64,000 bases of DNA from Prostheceraeus crozeri (lineage: Eukaryota; Platyhelminthes; Polycladida; Euryleptidae), in contig CAJQUW010005272.1 in the NCBI GenBank assembly GCA_907163375.1, forward strand, positions 1 to 64,000, in the 5' to 3' direction. This document shows, one piece after another, positions 9,093 through 19,395 of this stretch. The notes beneath the pieces were generated by a model. The model made no database searches. It was given only the letters and a program-made list of their open reading frames with translations, and was not told the DNA's origin. Made by a program: the position numbers and the translations under genes. How positions within the stretch are numbered: the first letter of the stretch is position 1; every line of letters starts with the position of its first letter.

Positions 9093-9881
9093 ATGTGTTC
9101 AGCAGATTTAGACAAAATTAATAATCATTTAGAAAATTTGACAGAGATTTTGGGTTCATCAAAATTTAGTACGACGTTAAAAATTATAACAACTACTTCT
9201 TCACACACTTGTAATTTAGAACCCATTCTACATTTGGAACAAAATAAAAATTATCAAATTGCATTGACTAGTTTCTCTACATTTAACACTATTCAAAACG
9301 TTATCAAAGATGTGAATGATCAATTTAGATATTCTACTGATAAAGGCAAAACATGGAAAATATTAACTTTTCTTCCTGGTTCTTACGAAGTTGAATCAAT
9401 ATCAAATGAAATTAAGAGACATTTAGGTATACCATTTAAAGATAAGAAACAATTACATTTTGCAGTTGAACCGGCAGTTAATAAATTTTCTCTTACTTTA
9501 GACGAAAATCATCAAGTTGATTTTAATCATGATAGATCATTGTCAAAGCTATTAGGATTTAATAAACAAACCTATAGTCAAGGTTATCATTTAGGTGAGA
9601 AGATTCCAAAAATAACTGAAATAAATTCAATTGTTGTACATTGTGACATTATTGAAGGAGGATATATAAATGGTAAATTATCAAATTTAATATTCAGTTT
9701 TCCAGCTTTTACTGTACCCATTGGTTATAGATTAAATGTATTTCCACAAACATTAATATATTTTCCTATTACAAGAAAAACTATTAACAACATTAACATT
9801 AGAATCACTGATGAAAAAGGACAAGAAATAAATTTTGGAGGTGAAGAGATTATGATAGATCTTTTGGTACGGGAGGTATAA
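9093..9881 (+). CDS. 262-aa beta-rich protein, candidate minor capsid protein
   Basis: Intact; starts at ATG 9093. After about 45 residues the pattern YQIALTSFSTFNTI ... FRYSTDKGKTW ... PGSYEVESISNEI appears, then a Leu-Gly-Phe turn (KLLGFNKQTY) and a series of short hydrophobic strands to the end (IIEGGYINGKL, PIGYRLNVFPQTLIYFPIT, INIRITDEKG). The predominance of short strands would fit a single jelly-roll such as a penton. I recall the same family next to Polinton-type polymerases in other invertebrates; the capsid role is inference, and structure prediction would settle it. Confidence 0.7.
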   Translation: MCSADLDKINNHLENLTEILGSSKFSTTLKIITTTSSHTCNLEPILHLEQNKNYQIALTSFSTFNTIQNVIKDVNDQFRYSTDKGKTWKILTFLPGSYEVESISNEIKRHLGIPFKDKKQLHFAVEPAVNKFSLTLDENHQVDFNHDRSLSKLLGFNKQTYSQGYHLGEKIPKITEINSIVVHCDIIEGGYINGKLSNLIFSFPAFTVPIGYRLNVFPQTLIYFPITRKTINNINIRITDEKGQEINFGGEEIMIDLLVREV

Positions 9882-10041
9882 ACTCCCGTTCGAGAGGTAT
9901 AAACTTTTACGCTACAATAGAGAAGTTTAATTTTTTTATCATTTTTCATTATTAACCTTATTAATCTTATTATTAGAAACAAAAAAAATAAACTTTAAAT
10001 TAAATTTTTATTTTTTTGTTTTTAAAAACACTAATTCAATA

Positions 10042-10808
10042 ATGGATGAATTTATTACTTTAAAAATGAATGAAATGTCTTTAAATAAAAAAAACTTAAA
10101 TTTAATCATCATCCAAATTTATCTAATAAAGTTTTGTCAGTTATTTGTGGAAGATCAGGTTGCGGAAAAACGTATCTATTATTTAAAATTTTAACGACTC
10201 CAAATTTTTTGGATTATAACAATCTTATAATTTATACAACAACGGCAGAACAACCCGTCTATCAATTTTTAAAATATGGATTTGAAAATAATCTTACAAA
10301 AACAGCAATTGCTTCTCTATTCGAAGAATACGAAAAATCTGAATATGAAGAAGAAATAAATTTGTGGTGTGAAGAAGCAGCAAAAAATAAAAATAAGCAT
10401 ATAAAAATACAATTAATAGATGATGGTGGTAATATGCAAGATCCTAGTAAACTAGATAAAACAATGAAACATTGTGTAATTTTTGATGATTGTGTTAATG
10501 ACAGAAATCAGTCAGTTCAAAGAAATTATTTCACAAGAGGTAGACATAATAACTGTAGTGTATTTTATTTAACACAAAGTATGTATTCATTAGATGGAAG
10601 TGTTATTAGAAAGAATGCAAATATATTTATACTATTTGAAATAAATGCAAGAAACTTAAGTGATTTGTTAAGAGATTTATGTATAAGAGATAAAGATGAA
10701 TTTAAACAATCGTGTAATAATGCTTGGTCAAAAGATTATGGATTTATCACAATTAATATTGATAAAAAAATTCATGAAAGAGTTATCGAACAATTGTTTA
10801 CCGAGTAA
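10042..10808 (+). pseudogene. P-loop packaging ATPase 2 (A32/FtsK-like), one frameshift
   Basis: Would drive genome packaging into capsids. ATG 10042 opens frame 1 (MDEFITLKMNEM), which shifts at the A-run around 10087-10094 into the main frame (open at 10134). That frame has Walker A GRSGCGKTYLL, a long insert, Walker B VIFDDCVND, and NYFTRGRHNNCSVFYLTQS, followed by the LF-IN-ARNLSDLLRD block. This is the classic layout of Polinton and adintovirus ATPases of about 250 residues. All catalytic motifs are intact in the main frame. A single indel in a homopolymer is the only defect, so a sequencing error is possible here. Confidence 0.88.
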
Positions 10809-10876
10809 TAAAAATATACAAATATAATGTTTTAATATTTTATTTTTTATTATCAGCTTTAATTTTGTCTATTTTT

Positions 10877-11240
10877 TTAAAATATAATATTTGAATTTTG
10901 TGGTAACATTGGTATACAGCAAAAACATTTTACTGAACAAATTATTTTTTTATTGCTTTGTTGTTTGTAATCTTTTCGTTTAAAGTTTTCACGTTTAAAG
11001 TTTTCACGTTTAAATTTTCTCGTTTAATTTTCTCGTTTAAAATTTTCACGTTTAAAGTTTTCACGTTTAAAATTTTCCTGTTTTAAGTTTTGTTTAATAA
11101 AGTTTTGTTTAATAAAGTTTTGTCTAATAAAGTTTTGTCTAATAAAGTTTTTAGCTCTTCTAAAAAAATTTTTTCATTTTCTTCATTAAAAATTTTATCA
11201 TCAATAAAAGTTTTACCATCACTAGAAATTTTGCCATCCT
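10877..11240 (-). pseudogene. Basic NFKRE-repeat protein, broken
   Basis: Minus-strand pieces in two frames. The upstream piece reads SSDGKTFIDDKIFNEENE and then four LLDKT/LLNKT repeats. The other frame reads repeated NFKRE units, with one in-frame TAA in the array, and ends in a cysteine cluster (CSVKCFCCIP) with a stop at 10877-10879. It lies just downstream of the membrane-protein gene on the same strand. A basic, DNA-binding core-type role is possible but unproven; I do not recognise it. Confidence 0.45.
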
Positions 11241-11253
11241 TTTTATTTTATCA

Positions 11254-11817
11254 TTAACTTTTTTCTGTCTGTGATTGAAATGATATTTGATTTACTTCAT
11301 TAGCTATTTGATCAAATTTTTCAATCTCATCTAACGTAATAACATTATCATCACATACTCTTTGAAAGTAGTAGTGTAGTTTATCATAGACTTCTTTAAT
11401 ATGTAAATGCTTAGTTTTTAATGATTTTCGTTTCTTAGTTATTAAAGATTTTTCTAACATTGTAACAAGTGAAGTTGCAAAAACACCCGTACCTGTTAAA
11501 GCTGTAGCAACTACTGGAATTACTAAAACACCTGAAGATATAACAATTGTTAAAGCACCTAAACTTATTGTTAAGAATATGCCAATTCCTTGTGTTACAT
11601 TCTTAACTTTACTCCATCTCTTTCTTAATTTTTTATAATGCTCTAATCTTAATAATAATTGGGATTCCTTATCTTTCATATAACGTACTCTATCTTTGTG
11701 TTTTTCAATATTTAATTCACTTATTTTTAATTGAGATAACGAAGGATATATTCTTGAGGTTCCTTCCACTTTTGTTTCATCCATTTCTGAAGTTCCTTCC
11801 ACTTTTGTTTCTTCCAT
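11254..11817 (-). CDS. Membrane protein with two hydrophobic segments
   Basis: The start is taken at ATG 11815-11817 (MEETKVEGTS); an in-frame start further up gives 222 residues. An EGTS-MDETKVEGTS duplication opens the protein. A charged coiled-coil (LLLRLEHYKKLRKRW) leads to IGIFLTISLGALTIVI and VLVIPVVATALTG, then a basic loop (KKRKSLKTKH) and an acidic helical tail (NVITLDEIEKFDQI). From memory, similar proteins of about 220 residues with this 'helix, hydrophobic hairpin, basic helix, EF-like tail' layout occur in other invertebrate Polinton-like elements. A role in virion membrane or release is inference. Confidence 0.7.
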   Translation of the reverse strand: MEETKVEGTSEMDETKVEGTSRIYPSLSQLKISELNIEKHKDRVRYMKDKESQLLLRLEHYKKLRKRWSKVKNVTQGIGIFLTISLGALTIVISSGVLVIPVVATALTGTGVFATSLVTMLEKSLITKKRKSLKTKHLHIKEVYDKLHYYFQRVCDDNVITLDEIEKFDQIANEVNQISFQSQTEKS

Positions 11818-11898
11818 TTTTAAAGAAATATTTTTAGTCACATGATATATTTTAAAAACCTGAAAAATGGATTTAAAAGACGTTTTTAAAAATACTAA

Positions 11899-12138
11899 TT
11901 TTCGGTGTCCTTGAACGGTCATGATTTAAGCAATGAAAAATGTCATAATCACAAATTTGAGATTCTTAACTTTTATAATTTTCGGTGTCCTAGAACGGTC
12001 ATGATTTAAGCAATGAAAAATGTCATAATCACAAATTTGAGATTCTTAACTTTTATGATTTTCGGTGTCCTGGAACGGTCATGATTTAAGCAATGAAAAA
12101 TGTCATAATCACAAATTTGAGATTTTGAAAAATTTGAA
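11899..12138. repeat. 80-bp direct repeat, three copies
   Basis: Copies begin at 11901, 11981 and 12061 with TTCGGTGTCCTNGAACGGTC and run through AATGAAAAATGTCATAATC; they differ at single bases. The core GGTGTCCTGGAACGGTC recurs once more at 12395-12411, at the edge of the AT-rich DNA. Confidence 0.95.
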
Positions 12139-12198
12139 AAATTGGGTATTTTTAAAAACACCCAAATCGGAGCGAAGCTCCTCTGGCTTTAGCCGATT

Positions 12199-12382
12199 TA
12201 TGAATTTAGGTCTTCATAACCTGAAAAAGGGTTCAAATTCATGAATTTATGTTGTTTTTAAAAGTACCATTTTTGAAAAAAATGGTACTTTTTGAATGGA
12301 CTAAATTCATGTATTTAGGTCTTAAAAACCTGAAAAAGGGTTCAAATTCATGAATTTATGTCGTTTTTAAAGATACCAATTT
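12199..12382. repeat. 109-bp direct repeat pair near the element end
   Basis: Segments beginning at about 12205 and 12314 share TTTAGGTCTT, CCTGAAAAAGGGTTCAAATT and ATGAATTTATG before diverging. Upstream (12160-12200) is a hairpin of AAATCGG/CCGATTT around AGC/GCT. The set looks like the terminal repeat zone of the virus-like element. Confidence 0.75.
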
Positions 12383-12425
12383 TTTTGATTTTATGGTGTC
12401 CTGGAACGGTCTTTTATCCATTACT

Positions 12426-15165
12426 ATTGTATACTGCAGTCCCGACCGCAGAACAGTGTGTGACTTGCAAATAGATCAGGATCAAGTTATCATCGAATGA
12501 ATCAAGTTACCATGCGCGTATTGAATGTGAAAGATTTTCAATGTTTCCATCAAGTGCCCTTTTGCAGCTCCGAGAGGCTTCAAAAGTGAGTGTAAAGAGG
12601 AAAGCCAATTTCAAGACATCCGAAGATTTCAAATGATTTGGAAACAAATACTTAAATATGCCTAAAGTTTGAATCAGCACAAACAACTACTTATAAAATT
12701 CTATTATGATAAGTAGTATTTACGTAACATTTGAATTTCCAATGCTGCATTCGATGCTTGTGGTATTTGGTCATCATGATGTGATTCACAGATGTCTACG
12801 TATTTGTAAAATACTGAACTCATATTGAATATCGAGGCGTTGAAAGTTGTCATGCAAAATGTTTGCTGAAAAGTGATCATTTTCAGACTTTCGACAAAAG
12901 CACTATTCAAAATGGGCCATTAATTTGATCATCCAGTGAGATAAATCTGACAATGTTTGATGAAAAGCTTGCAAATGCGTCAAAGCTTAAGTCACAAAAG
13001 CGTCGGTTGGGCGCCTTGGTTTTAGGAGGTCTGCAGGTAAAAGGGACACGGAGGGCGGACCGGCCCAGAGGTATGGATAGGGCTGAAAACAAATCCATCA
13101 TGATGACCGTGCGTATTTAGCTGCAAGTCAATGAAGTGAAGTTCTGACAAGTAGATATAGCATTACTCCTCAGGAACCTTCCTAGAATGTTGTTGTGCAT
13201 GTCTGTCCTATGATTTATGAATGCTCTCTGTACTTTGAATTTACATCATCTGTGCCTGACATTTCATTTATTATCTTACATACAGAATATCATTCACATC
13301 CTTATTCAAAATTCCAACAGTTTGCAATTGCTTGTTGTGTGACAAGCTGTCTACATGTGAGTGACATAGTGAACTATCGTGTGAAGTAAGTGAGTGTTGA
13401 GTCGTGCTGATTACAAGAGAAAGTTGAAGATAAGAAGGCAATTATAATGATTGGTCATGCACAGAACTCGTGTGTACTTTCCAAAGTCAACCAAGTTCTT
13501 GCGCAAACTTCCAAGAGAATTGTTATTCCAAGAGAGAACGAATTATTTTGTTAGAAGAGTCAAATAAAAAAAAACGTTGAAGGGGATAAGTCTTATTTCT
13601 TCAAAAACAGAGATATTTCACTCCATGTTGTGATAGATGTGGATGATTCTTGTGACAGAGTTGGACGATGATTGGAGGTTTGCTTGTGTGCTTTTCAGAA
13701 AGTGCATCAGGAGATAAGCCACTATCTGCACCCTATAGTGCAAGGACCAAGACAAAAACTGGAGCATCATGTCGCTGCACAACGATCAGATGCAACCTGG
13801 TGAAAGAGAAAGATTTCGAAAGCATTATCCATCTCTTCTTCTAACAGACCACACACACCAGAGTTGCAGCCGGCCTGCCAGCTGGCTGGTCTTCACATTT
13901 ACGGCCGGGACTGGGTTTTTCATAAGCCAGCCACCGATCTATCGGTTTTGAATACACCGGGCCGGCCCTCGCCGACTTCTCTGAACGCTGACCCGGCTCT
14001 GGCCGGCCGGTTTTGATGACGCCGGCCACCGACCCGCTCCGGCCGCCAAGAACCCGGCCGGCTCCAACTCTGACACCCTGTGATCGAGACTTCGGCCACA
14101 TTAGATAATTGAGTCGAAGAAAAGGTTATGTATAATGTCCTCAGGAATGGGCCGCAAATATCTCAATAAGCTGTACAGATGTTGACATTGACATAAGAAT
14201 TCAAGAAGATTTCCGACTTTCCAATAAAGCAAGCAACAAAAGCCTGAAACTGAAATTTTCAAAGGCACATGAATTCCGATTTCGACAATGAACATGCGAG
14301 GAAAATGCTGCTTTAGGTCTCCCTCAATACACTTTTTACGAAGCTTTGATTGCAACAACATGAAGCCTCATTACAATCTTGACCAACCTACCCTGCAATC
14401 ACAATGAAACACTGAAGGTTAAAGACTGCGTGATGTCCAAAGATTTTTACCGATTTCAGGATTGAACGGCGATGCAACTGTCAATATGGGACCACACGTT
14501 GAAGACATGGAGGATGATGATGATTGACTGCATGTAGGCCTGTGCATTTCAAATAGTCAGTTCTCGTACGAGATTGACAGTTCTATATTGTACCTGTTGA
14601 GTTTCTATTGATATACAGCTTCAATAAACATTATTTGTGTATCTACCACAAAACTCATCATTGTCTCACTGGGATAAGTAATTCAATTTCCTAATTGTGC
14701 TACTCAGAAAACTATGAACTGGGGATTTGACATAGAGTAAAAGAAAAAAGATGAAAATAAATGAGCATGATTCTAATACAATGAATTAGACAAAAACTTA
14801 AGGGCAATTGACATTTTGTAATGCTGACATGTCATTTTGTTGAACAGCTACTTCTACCTCGTGAAAAGCATTGCTAACATGAAAACTTCAGTTATCATAT
14901 CTATAATCAGTTATCAGTCTATAACCATCAAAAACCAGTCGTGATGTAAATACTATTTCAAACTAATCAATGTGGACATAAATAGGATGATTTTGATAAA
15001 GACAGAGAACATTAAATCGATTGAATCAATTTAATAAGACAAATCGAATTAAACAATTTGCCTGTACATTTTCTGAAAGATAATGATCGTGTATTAGAAA
15101 GGAGAGTTTTGATGAAGAAGAATACTTATAGGAATCAAATCAATTGAATCAGACGAATGGAATCA
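12426..15165. repeat. Left arm of a large inverted repeat
   Basis: Reverse complement of 21334-23997. The outer end reads ATTGTATACTGCAGTCCCGA. The arms share two 86-codon open frames (13841-14101 and 14101-14361 here, on the minus strand) with only a few residue changes, so identity is high. Unique parts here are about 13025-13250 and about 14880-15000. At 13850-14090 lies a GC-rich patch dominated by GCCGG/CCGGC words, ending in a CAGGGTGTCAGAG-like hAT-type terminus. No host gene is recognised in the arm. Confidence 0.9.
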
Positions 15166-15661
15166 ATAACTATTCACGCAACAAGGTGGATATCTTTGCA
15201 TTAGTTGCGCAAGTGACTTCATATTTCAAAGAATTCTCAGAATCTATGACCATCAGAGTTTTATAGCCGTCAAAAATCTTCCTCTATTTGTGAAGGAATT
15301 CTAGATATCAGCGGTATTTCTTGAGATTTCTATGTAGAATTTACCGTTTTAGAGGATGAAGCGCTTTCTATGTGCTAATGTATTCCAATGTAGGAGTGCA
15401 ACATAGAAGTAGATAATAGTACACTTTCTATGGTATTGTTAATTTCTATGGAGTGCAATGAAGACTGATTGCCGCACTGCTTGAAGTTTATGTACTATTT
15501 GGAAAGCACTGTGAAATATACTCATTGACAAAATATTTGAAACATTTACTTCTTTCATTTTTGACTGGTATATGTACATGTATGTATGATACCTTGATAA
15601 TTTAGTCACAAACTCCACCAAGTCGCTAGCACAGAAAACAATGCATGTAGCAGATTCAACT

Positions 15662-16677
15662 TTAATAGCGCGTGTGTCCCCCTCTAGCTCCAATACATTC
15701 AGTAATCCGAGATGGCACGGATTCACAAAGTTTTTGAATGAAGAATGTTTCAAGGAGAAGCCACTGCTCTGTCAGTCTTTCAGAGAGAATCTTCAGGGAC
15801 ACTGGTGGAAGTGAATAGCGGTCTCTCACTCGCCGCCCAAGCTCATCCCAGACTTGTTCAATAGATGACAAGTCAGGTGAGCGTGCAGGCCAGTCAAGGG
15901 TTTGAATGTTCAATCTCCTAACAGTGGCAATGACAGCCGAGGAGCGATGTTGTCTTGCGTTGTCGTCTTGGAAGACGAGATCCTCCACCCTGACCACTGG
16001 AGCAACAACAGGAAGCACAATTTCATTGAGATACCTCTCTCCAGTCAACGTGCCTTTGATGATGACTGCTGTCGTTCGTCCGCCATGCCAAATGCCACCC
16101 CACAGCATAACACTTCCACCACCATATCTGTCGTGTTCTTTAATACAGCATGGGGCAAAGCGTTCACCTGGAAGACGATGCACTCTGACACGACCGTCAT
16201 TGAAATCCAGAGTGAATCTCGATTCATCGGTCCACAAGACTTTCTGCCAGTGATGGTCATTCCATGAGCGATGGCCATCACACCAGGCAACTCGTCTTCT
16301 GCGGTGCTCAAAACTCAATGGAATTAGGACAGCGCTGGTCGTCGCGATTGAATTCCAGCTTCTCGCAATCTTCGGCAAGCCGTTCGAACGCTACAGTCTA
16401 TATTTGAGGCACTCTTCCAGTGTACGACTAGCTTTGGGACTGACACAAATCTATTCCTCTTTGCAGCTAAAACTAGACGTGCGTCTGTTCTTCCTGCAGA
16501 CTTTCTTGGTCGACCAGATCCCTTCTTCTTTTTAACATCTCCTTCTGCTTTCCATCGACACCACCACTTCCGAACAACGACTCTCGATAGTTGCAGCTCT
16601 TCGGCAACACTCGCACAACTTCTACCACAACGAATCATTCCAATAGCCATATCTCTGGTAAACTGATCGTGTGCCAT
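15662..16677 (-). pseudogene. Tc1-like DDE transposase, one frameshift
   Basis: Read on the minus strand. The first piece (16677 to 16324) is a helix-turn-helix DNA-binding region: FTRDMAIGMIRCGRS, VVRKWWCRWK, then the GSGRPRK linker. The second (16378 to 15662) is the catalytic domain: VLWTDESRF (first Asp), LVFQDDNARQH (second Asp), and WPARSPDLSSIEQVWDEL (third acidic residue), spacing consistent with DD34E of the Tc1 group. Both join near 16330-16378 after one frame change. Otherwise the protein is near full length (about 340 residues) and little decayed, so it is a fairly young insertion in the spacer of the inverted repeat. I could not fix the terminal inverted repeats. Confidence 0.92.
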
Positions 16678-17079
16678 TTTATTTTACAAAAGCTGGATCT
16701 CAGTTCACATTTGTCATAATAACGTCGAGCCTTCGGCTCTCGTTAATTATAGCAATAATGACCTCAAATCTATGCATTATCTGTCATAATGCATGACTTT
16801 TTTCATAGAAGTCTGTACCAGGTTAATAATTTCCAACCAGGAAAATAATTGCCTGCTTCGGGGAACTCATTAATTAACCTGTGGACATAGAAATCCTTGC
16901 AAAATCATGCATTATGGAAGCAATAACCATAGAAATGATTGCAGTATGAAATATAAATTACAAGTACATGTTGTTTCAATAGACATTTTCTGAACAATGA
17001 TGGACTTGTACTGAAATTAGAGCTTTGATAAAGATACTTCAATAAACATCAGAACAAATGCATAGAAGAACTTGAGAAG

Positions 17080-17545
17080 AAAGTGCAGGAATGAAATGAA
17101 GAACAGCTCCGACAACTAAGAGAAAAAAGAGACCTGAAGCTGTCGATGGAGTTGTACCAGAAAGAAATAAGAAGTAGTAAAGAAAAAAATCACAGATTAA
17201 GAAAAAGAAATTAAGAGAACTGAAACCATGTGAAGCAATCCAATTTGAACAAACTCAAACACAGAAGAAATTTGAAGAGCAAAATAAGGAAGAACCCAGC
17301 GAAATAGAGCAGATGAGATGCTCAACGATCTTTCAATTGGAATGAAGGGAGCAAATGGAAAATTATTTGAACAACAACTCAAGGATTCCACTGATTCATG
17401 AACAGGCAACAAGCAGGAGAGAGCAGATTAGATGCTTTGCATGTAAGAGAATTGGTAATATAGCGCGAAATTGTTTGTGCTATCAGCGAATGAGAAGACC
17501 TCAAATCTACACTGTCAGAAGGCCGCCATAAAGCAACTGCTACAA
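17080..17545 (+). pseudogene. Gag-like remnant with a mutated zinc knuckle
   Basis: The plus strand reads charged coiled-coil sequence with stops, then CFACKRIGNIARNC, which matches the CX2CX4HX4C retroviral-type knuckle except that Asn replaces His. It is probably a decayed gag tail of an LTR retrotransposon; no polymerase piece follows. Confidence 0.35.
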
Positions 17546-18519
17546 CAGAAACTATCACAACTGCAACAGTCGGAGTCATAACAACTAAAGCCACAGACAA
17601 AATAATCAACATCCAAACGATGCAGATCGATACAGAACAATGCACATTGATAACGACACAAATTCAAAATTGTGAATGCTGATATTATTCAACATGCTGA
17701 CAATGCTAATAGAATATACGATTAACTTGGATTTTTGAGGGTAACAATGCAAGACATTTGAGGGCGCGTAAGGTTCGTTTAGGTTCGTATATCTAATCTT
17801 CCCATGTTGAAATATTGGACCACAATGCACCTGTTTAGTATATTGCGGTTCAGATATCTGAACTGCATGTAACTTTAATATTACATTGTTGCAGTAAAAA
17901 TGTTGAAGAATAACTATTGAATTGATTTCGATGACCAGTGCATCAAAAGAGAGCTCAGAAAATGCTCGTTCTCCGCGTGCCAGGTTCATTATCATACTTG
18001 CATATTTATTGAAAACTTTCGAATTCTAAATAGAGAGATTTTCATCTTTTGAGCACTGCTCAACAAATGCAATAACGATTGCAATTCTTTGACCGCTTAT
18101 TTTAAAGCTGAGAGTGCAATCTCTTGAATGATGCATGGCACCAGGTTCTTCAGATGTGATCGGAAAGCCTGAGAATCGAATTCCAGCGTAATGAAGGTGG
18201 CCCGTTTTTTATGATAAGTTCTGTAGATGTCTTCAAGATTATGGAAGCCTCTCTGTATTATCCCCAGTCATTGTGATAAACATGCAACCCCCAACCAAGT
18301 AAAAATGGTAGCTACGTCATCAAGGTCCTAGTGATGGTCATCAAAGAACTAGAATGACCATCATTGCTTTTGCTTTGATTTTCTTGACAGTCAGACTGAT
18401 CCTGTACGTGCTAGAAACCTGAAGCGAACTGTGTTATTAAAGCCTGCATTGAACAGAGAGCTGATGAACATCAATCGCTGTATATAAAGACTGCATTTTC
18501 TCATTCTCGTGTTGACGAG

Positions 18520-18560
18520 CCACCCATGAGTATGTCTCTGTGAGACGAAACGTCGGGGTT
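18520..18560 (+). other. Degenerate hammerhead-like stem
   Basis: GTCTC-TGT-GAGAC followed by GAAACGTC, preceded by ATGAGTA where an intact hammerhead would have CTGANGA. Such stems lie at the ends of Penelope-type elements. Probably a relic. Confidence 0.4.
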
Positions 18561-18646
18561 TTATTGGTGGTTTGCTTCTATTTTAGTTTCATTCTGCAAT
18601 GAAGGGAGCTGAATAAGGTGTTTTGCAATCATAATGTTCAAGTTTA

Positions 18647-19395
18647 CCATTGCTTGATCGAAATCAAAATCAAATCTCTCCCTTTTTTATGTCACGTTTC
18701 GTCTTAAAGACTGTCTCAAGGGTACACTGACACGGCTATATCATGCGGGTTATATACTCAGGTCTTGGATTTGATTTCTCCTCACACTAGCTCATGACGT
18801 CTATTCATTAAATTAGACATTGTCGACGCAATCCAACGAGATTCAGCCGTCTTAGTAGATGTCGCCGAATTCTGTTTATCCAAAATACTGCAGTTGAAAT
18901 ACTTAACGTCCATCATTTCAACGGTATAGTGTTTTAGATGATCACTCAGGGCACTTTTCTTGTCTCTATTTCTGACACTGCGTTCATGCTCATTATACCG
19001 TGATCGAAAAGGTCGACTACTTTGACCAATGTACTTTATTTGACAAATTTTACACGAAAATTCTTTAAAATCTTTAAAGTCTTTTAAATCTTTAAAAGAT
19101 ACATTGATGAAATGATGGACGTTAATTATTTCAACTGCAGTATTTTGGATAAACAGAATTCGGCGACATCTACTAAGACGGCTGAATCTCGTCGGATTGC
19201 GTCGACAATGTCTAATTTAATGAATAGACGTCATGAGCTAGTGTGAGGAGAAATCAAACCCAAGACCTGAGTATATAACCCGCATCATGTAGCCGTTTCA
19301 GTGTACCCTTGAGACAGTCTTTAAGACGAAACGTGACATAAAAAAGGGAGAGATTTGATTTTGATTTCGATCAAGCAATGGTGAATTTAAAAAAC
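18647..19395. repeat. Foldback of a Penelope-type element 3' end
   Basis: About 270 bp at 18647-18920 is repeated in inverted orientation at 19110-19395, with a spacer of about 190 bp. Both arms contain GACGAAACGTGACATAAAAA at the outer ends and the C-terminal codons of the GIY-YIG gene further in. Confidence 0.9.
18782..19102 (-). pseudogene. GIY-YIG endonuclease domain of a Penelope-like element
   Basis: An open minus-strand frame of about 105 codons: a short repeat region (DLKDFKDFKEF), then CKICQIKYIGQSSRPFRSRY, NEHERSV, SDHLKH, and a tail ending RRHELV and stop at 18782-18784. The CxxC just before YIG and the R..EH pattern are those of Penelope-like element endonucleases that nick the target for priming. 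The reverse-transcriptase part is absent. The last 60 or so codons also occur inverted at 19110-19250. Confidence 0.75.

Noticed and set aside
13841..14101. GC-rich 86-codon frame as a gene
   Set aside because: It is low-complexity GCCGG repeat DNA at a transposon-like end; conservation in both arms is explained by the inverted repeat.
15902..16267. Plus-strand frames of 115-121 codons
   Set aside because: They overlap the Tc1 transposase on the other strand, which has the DDE motifs.
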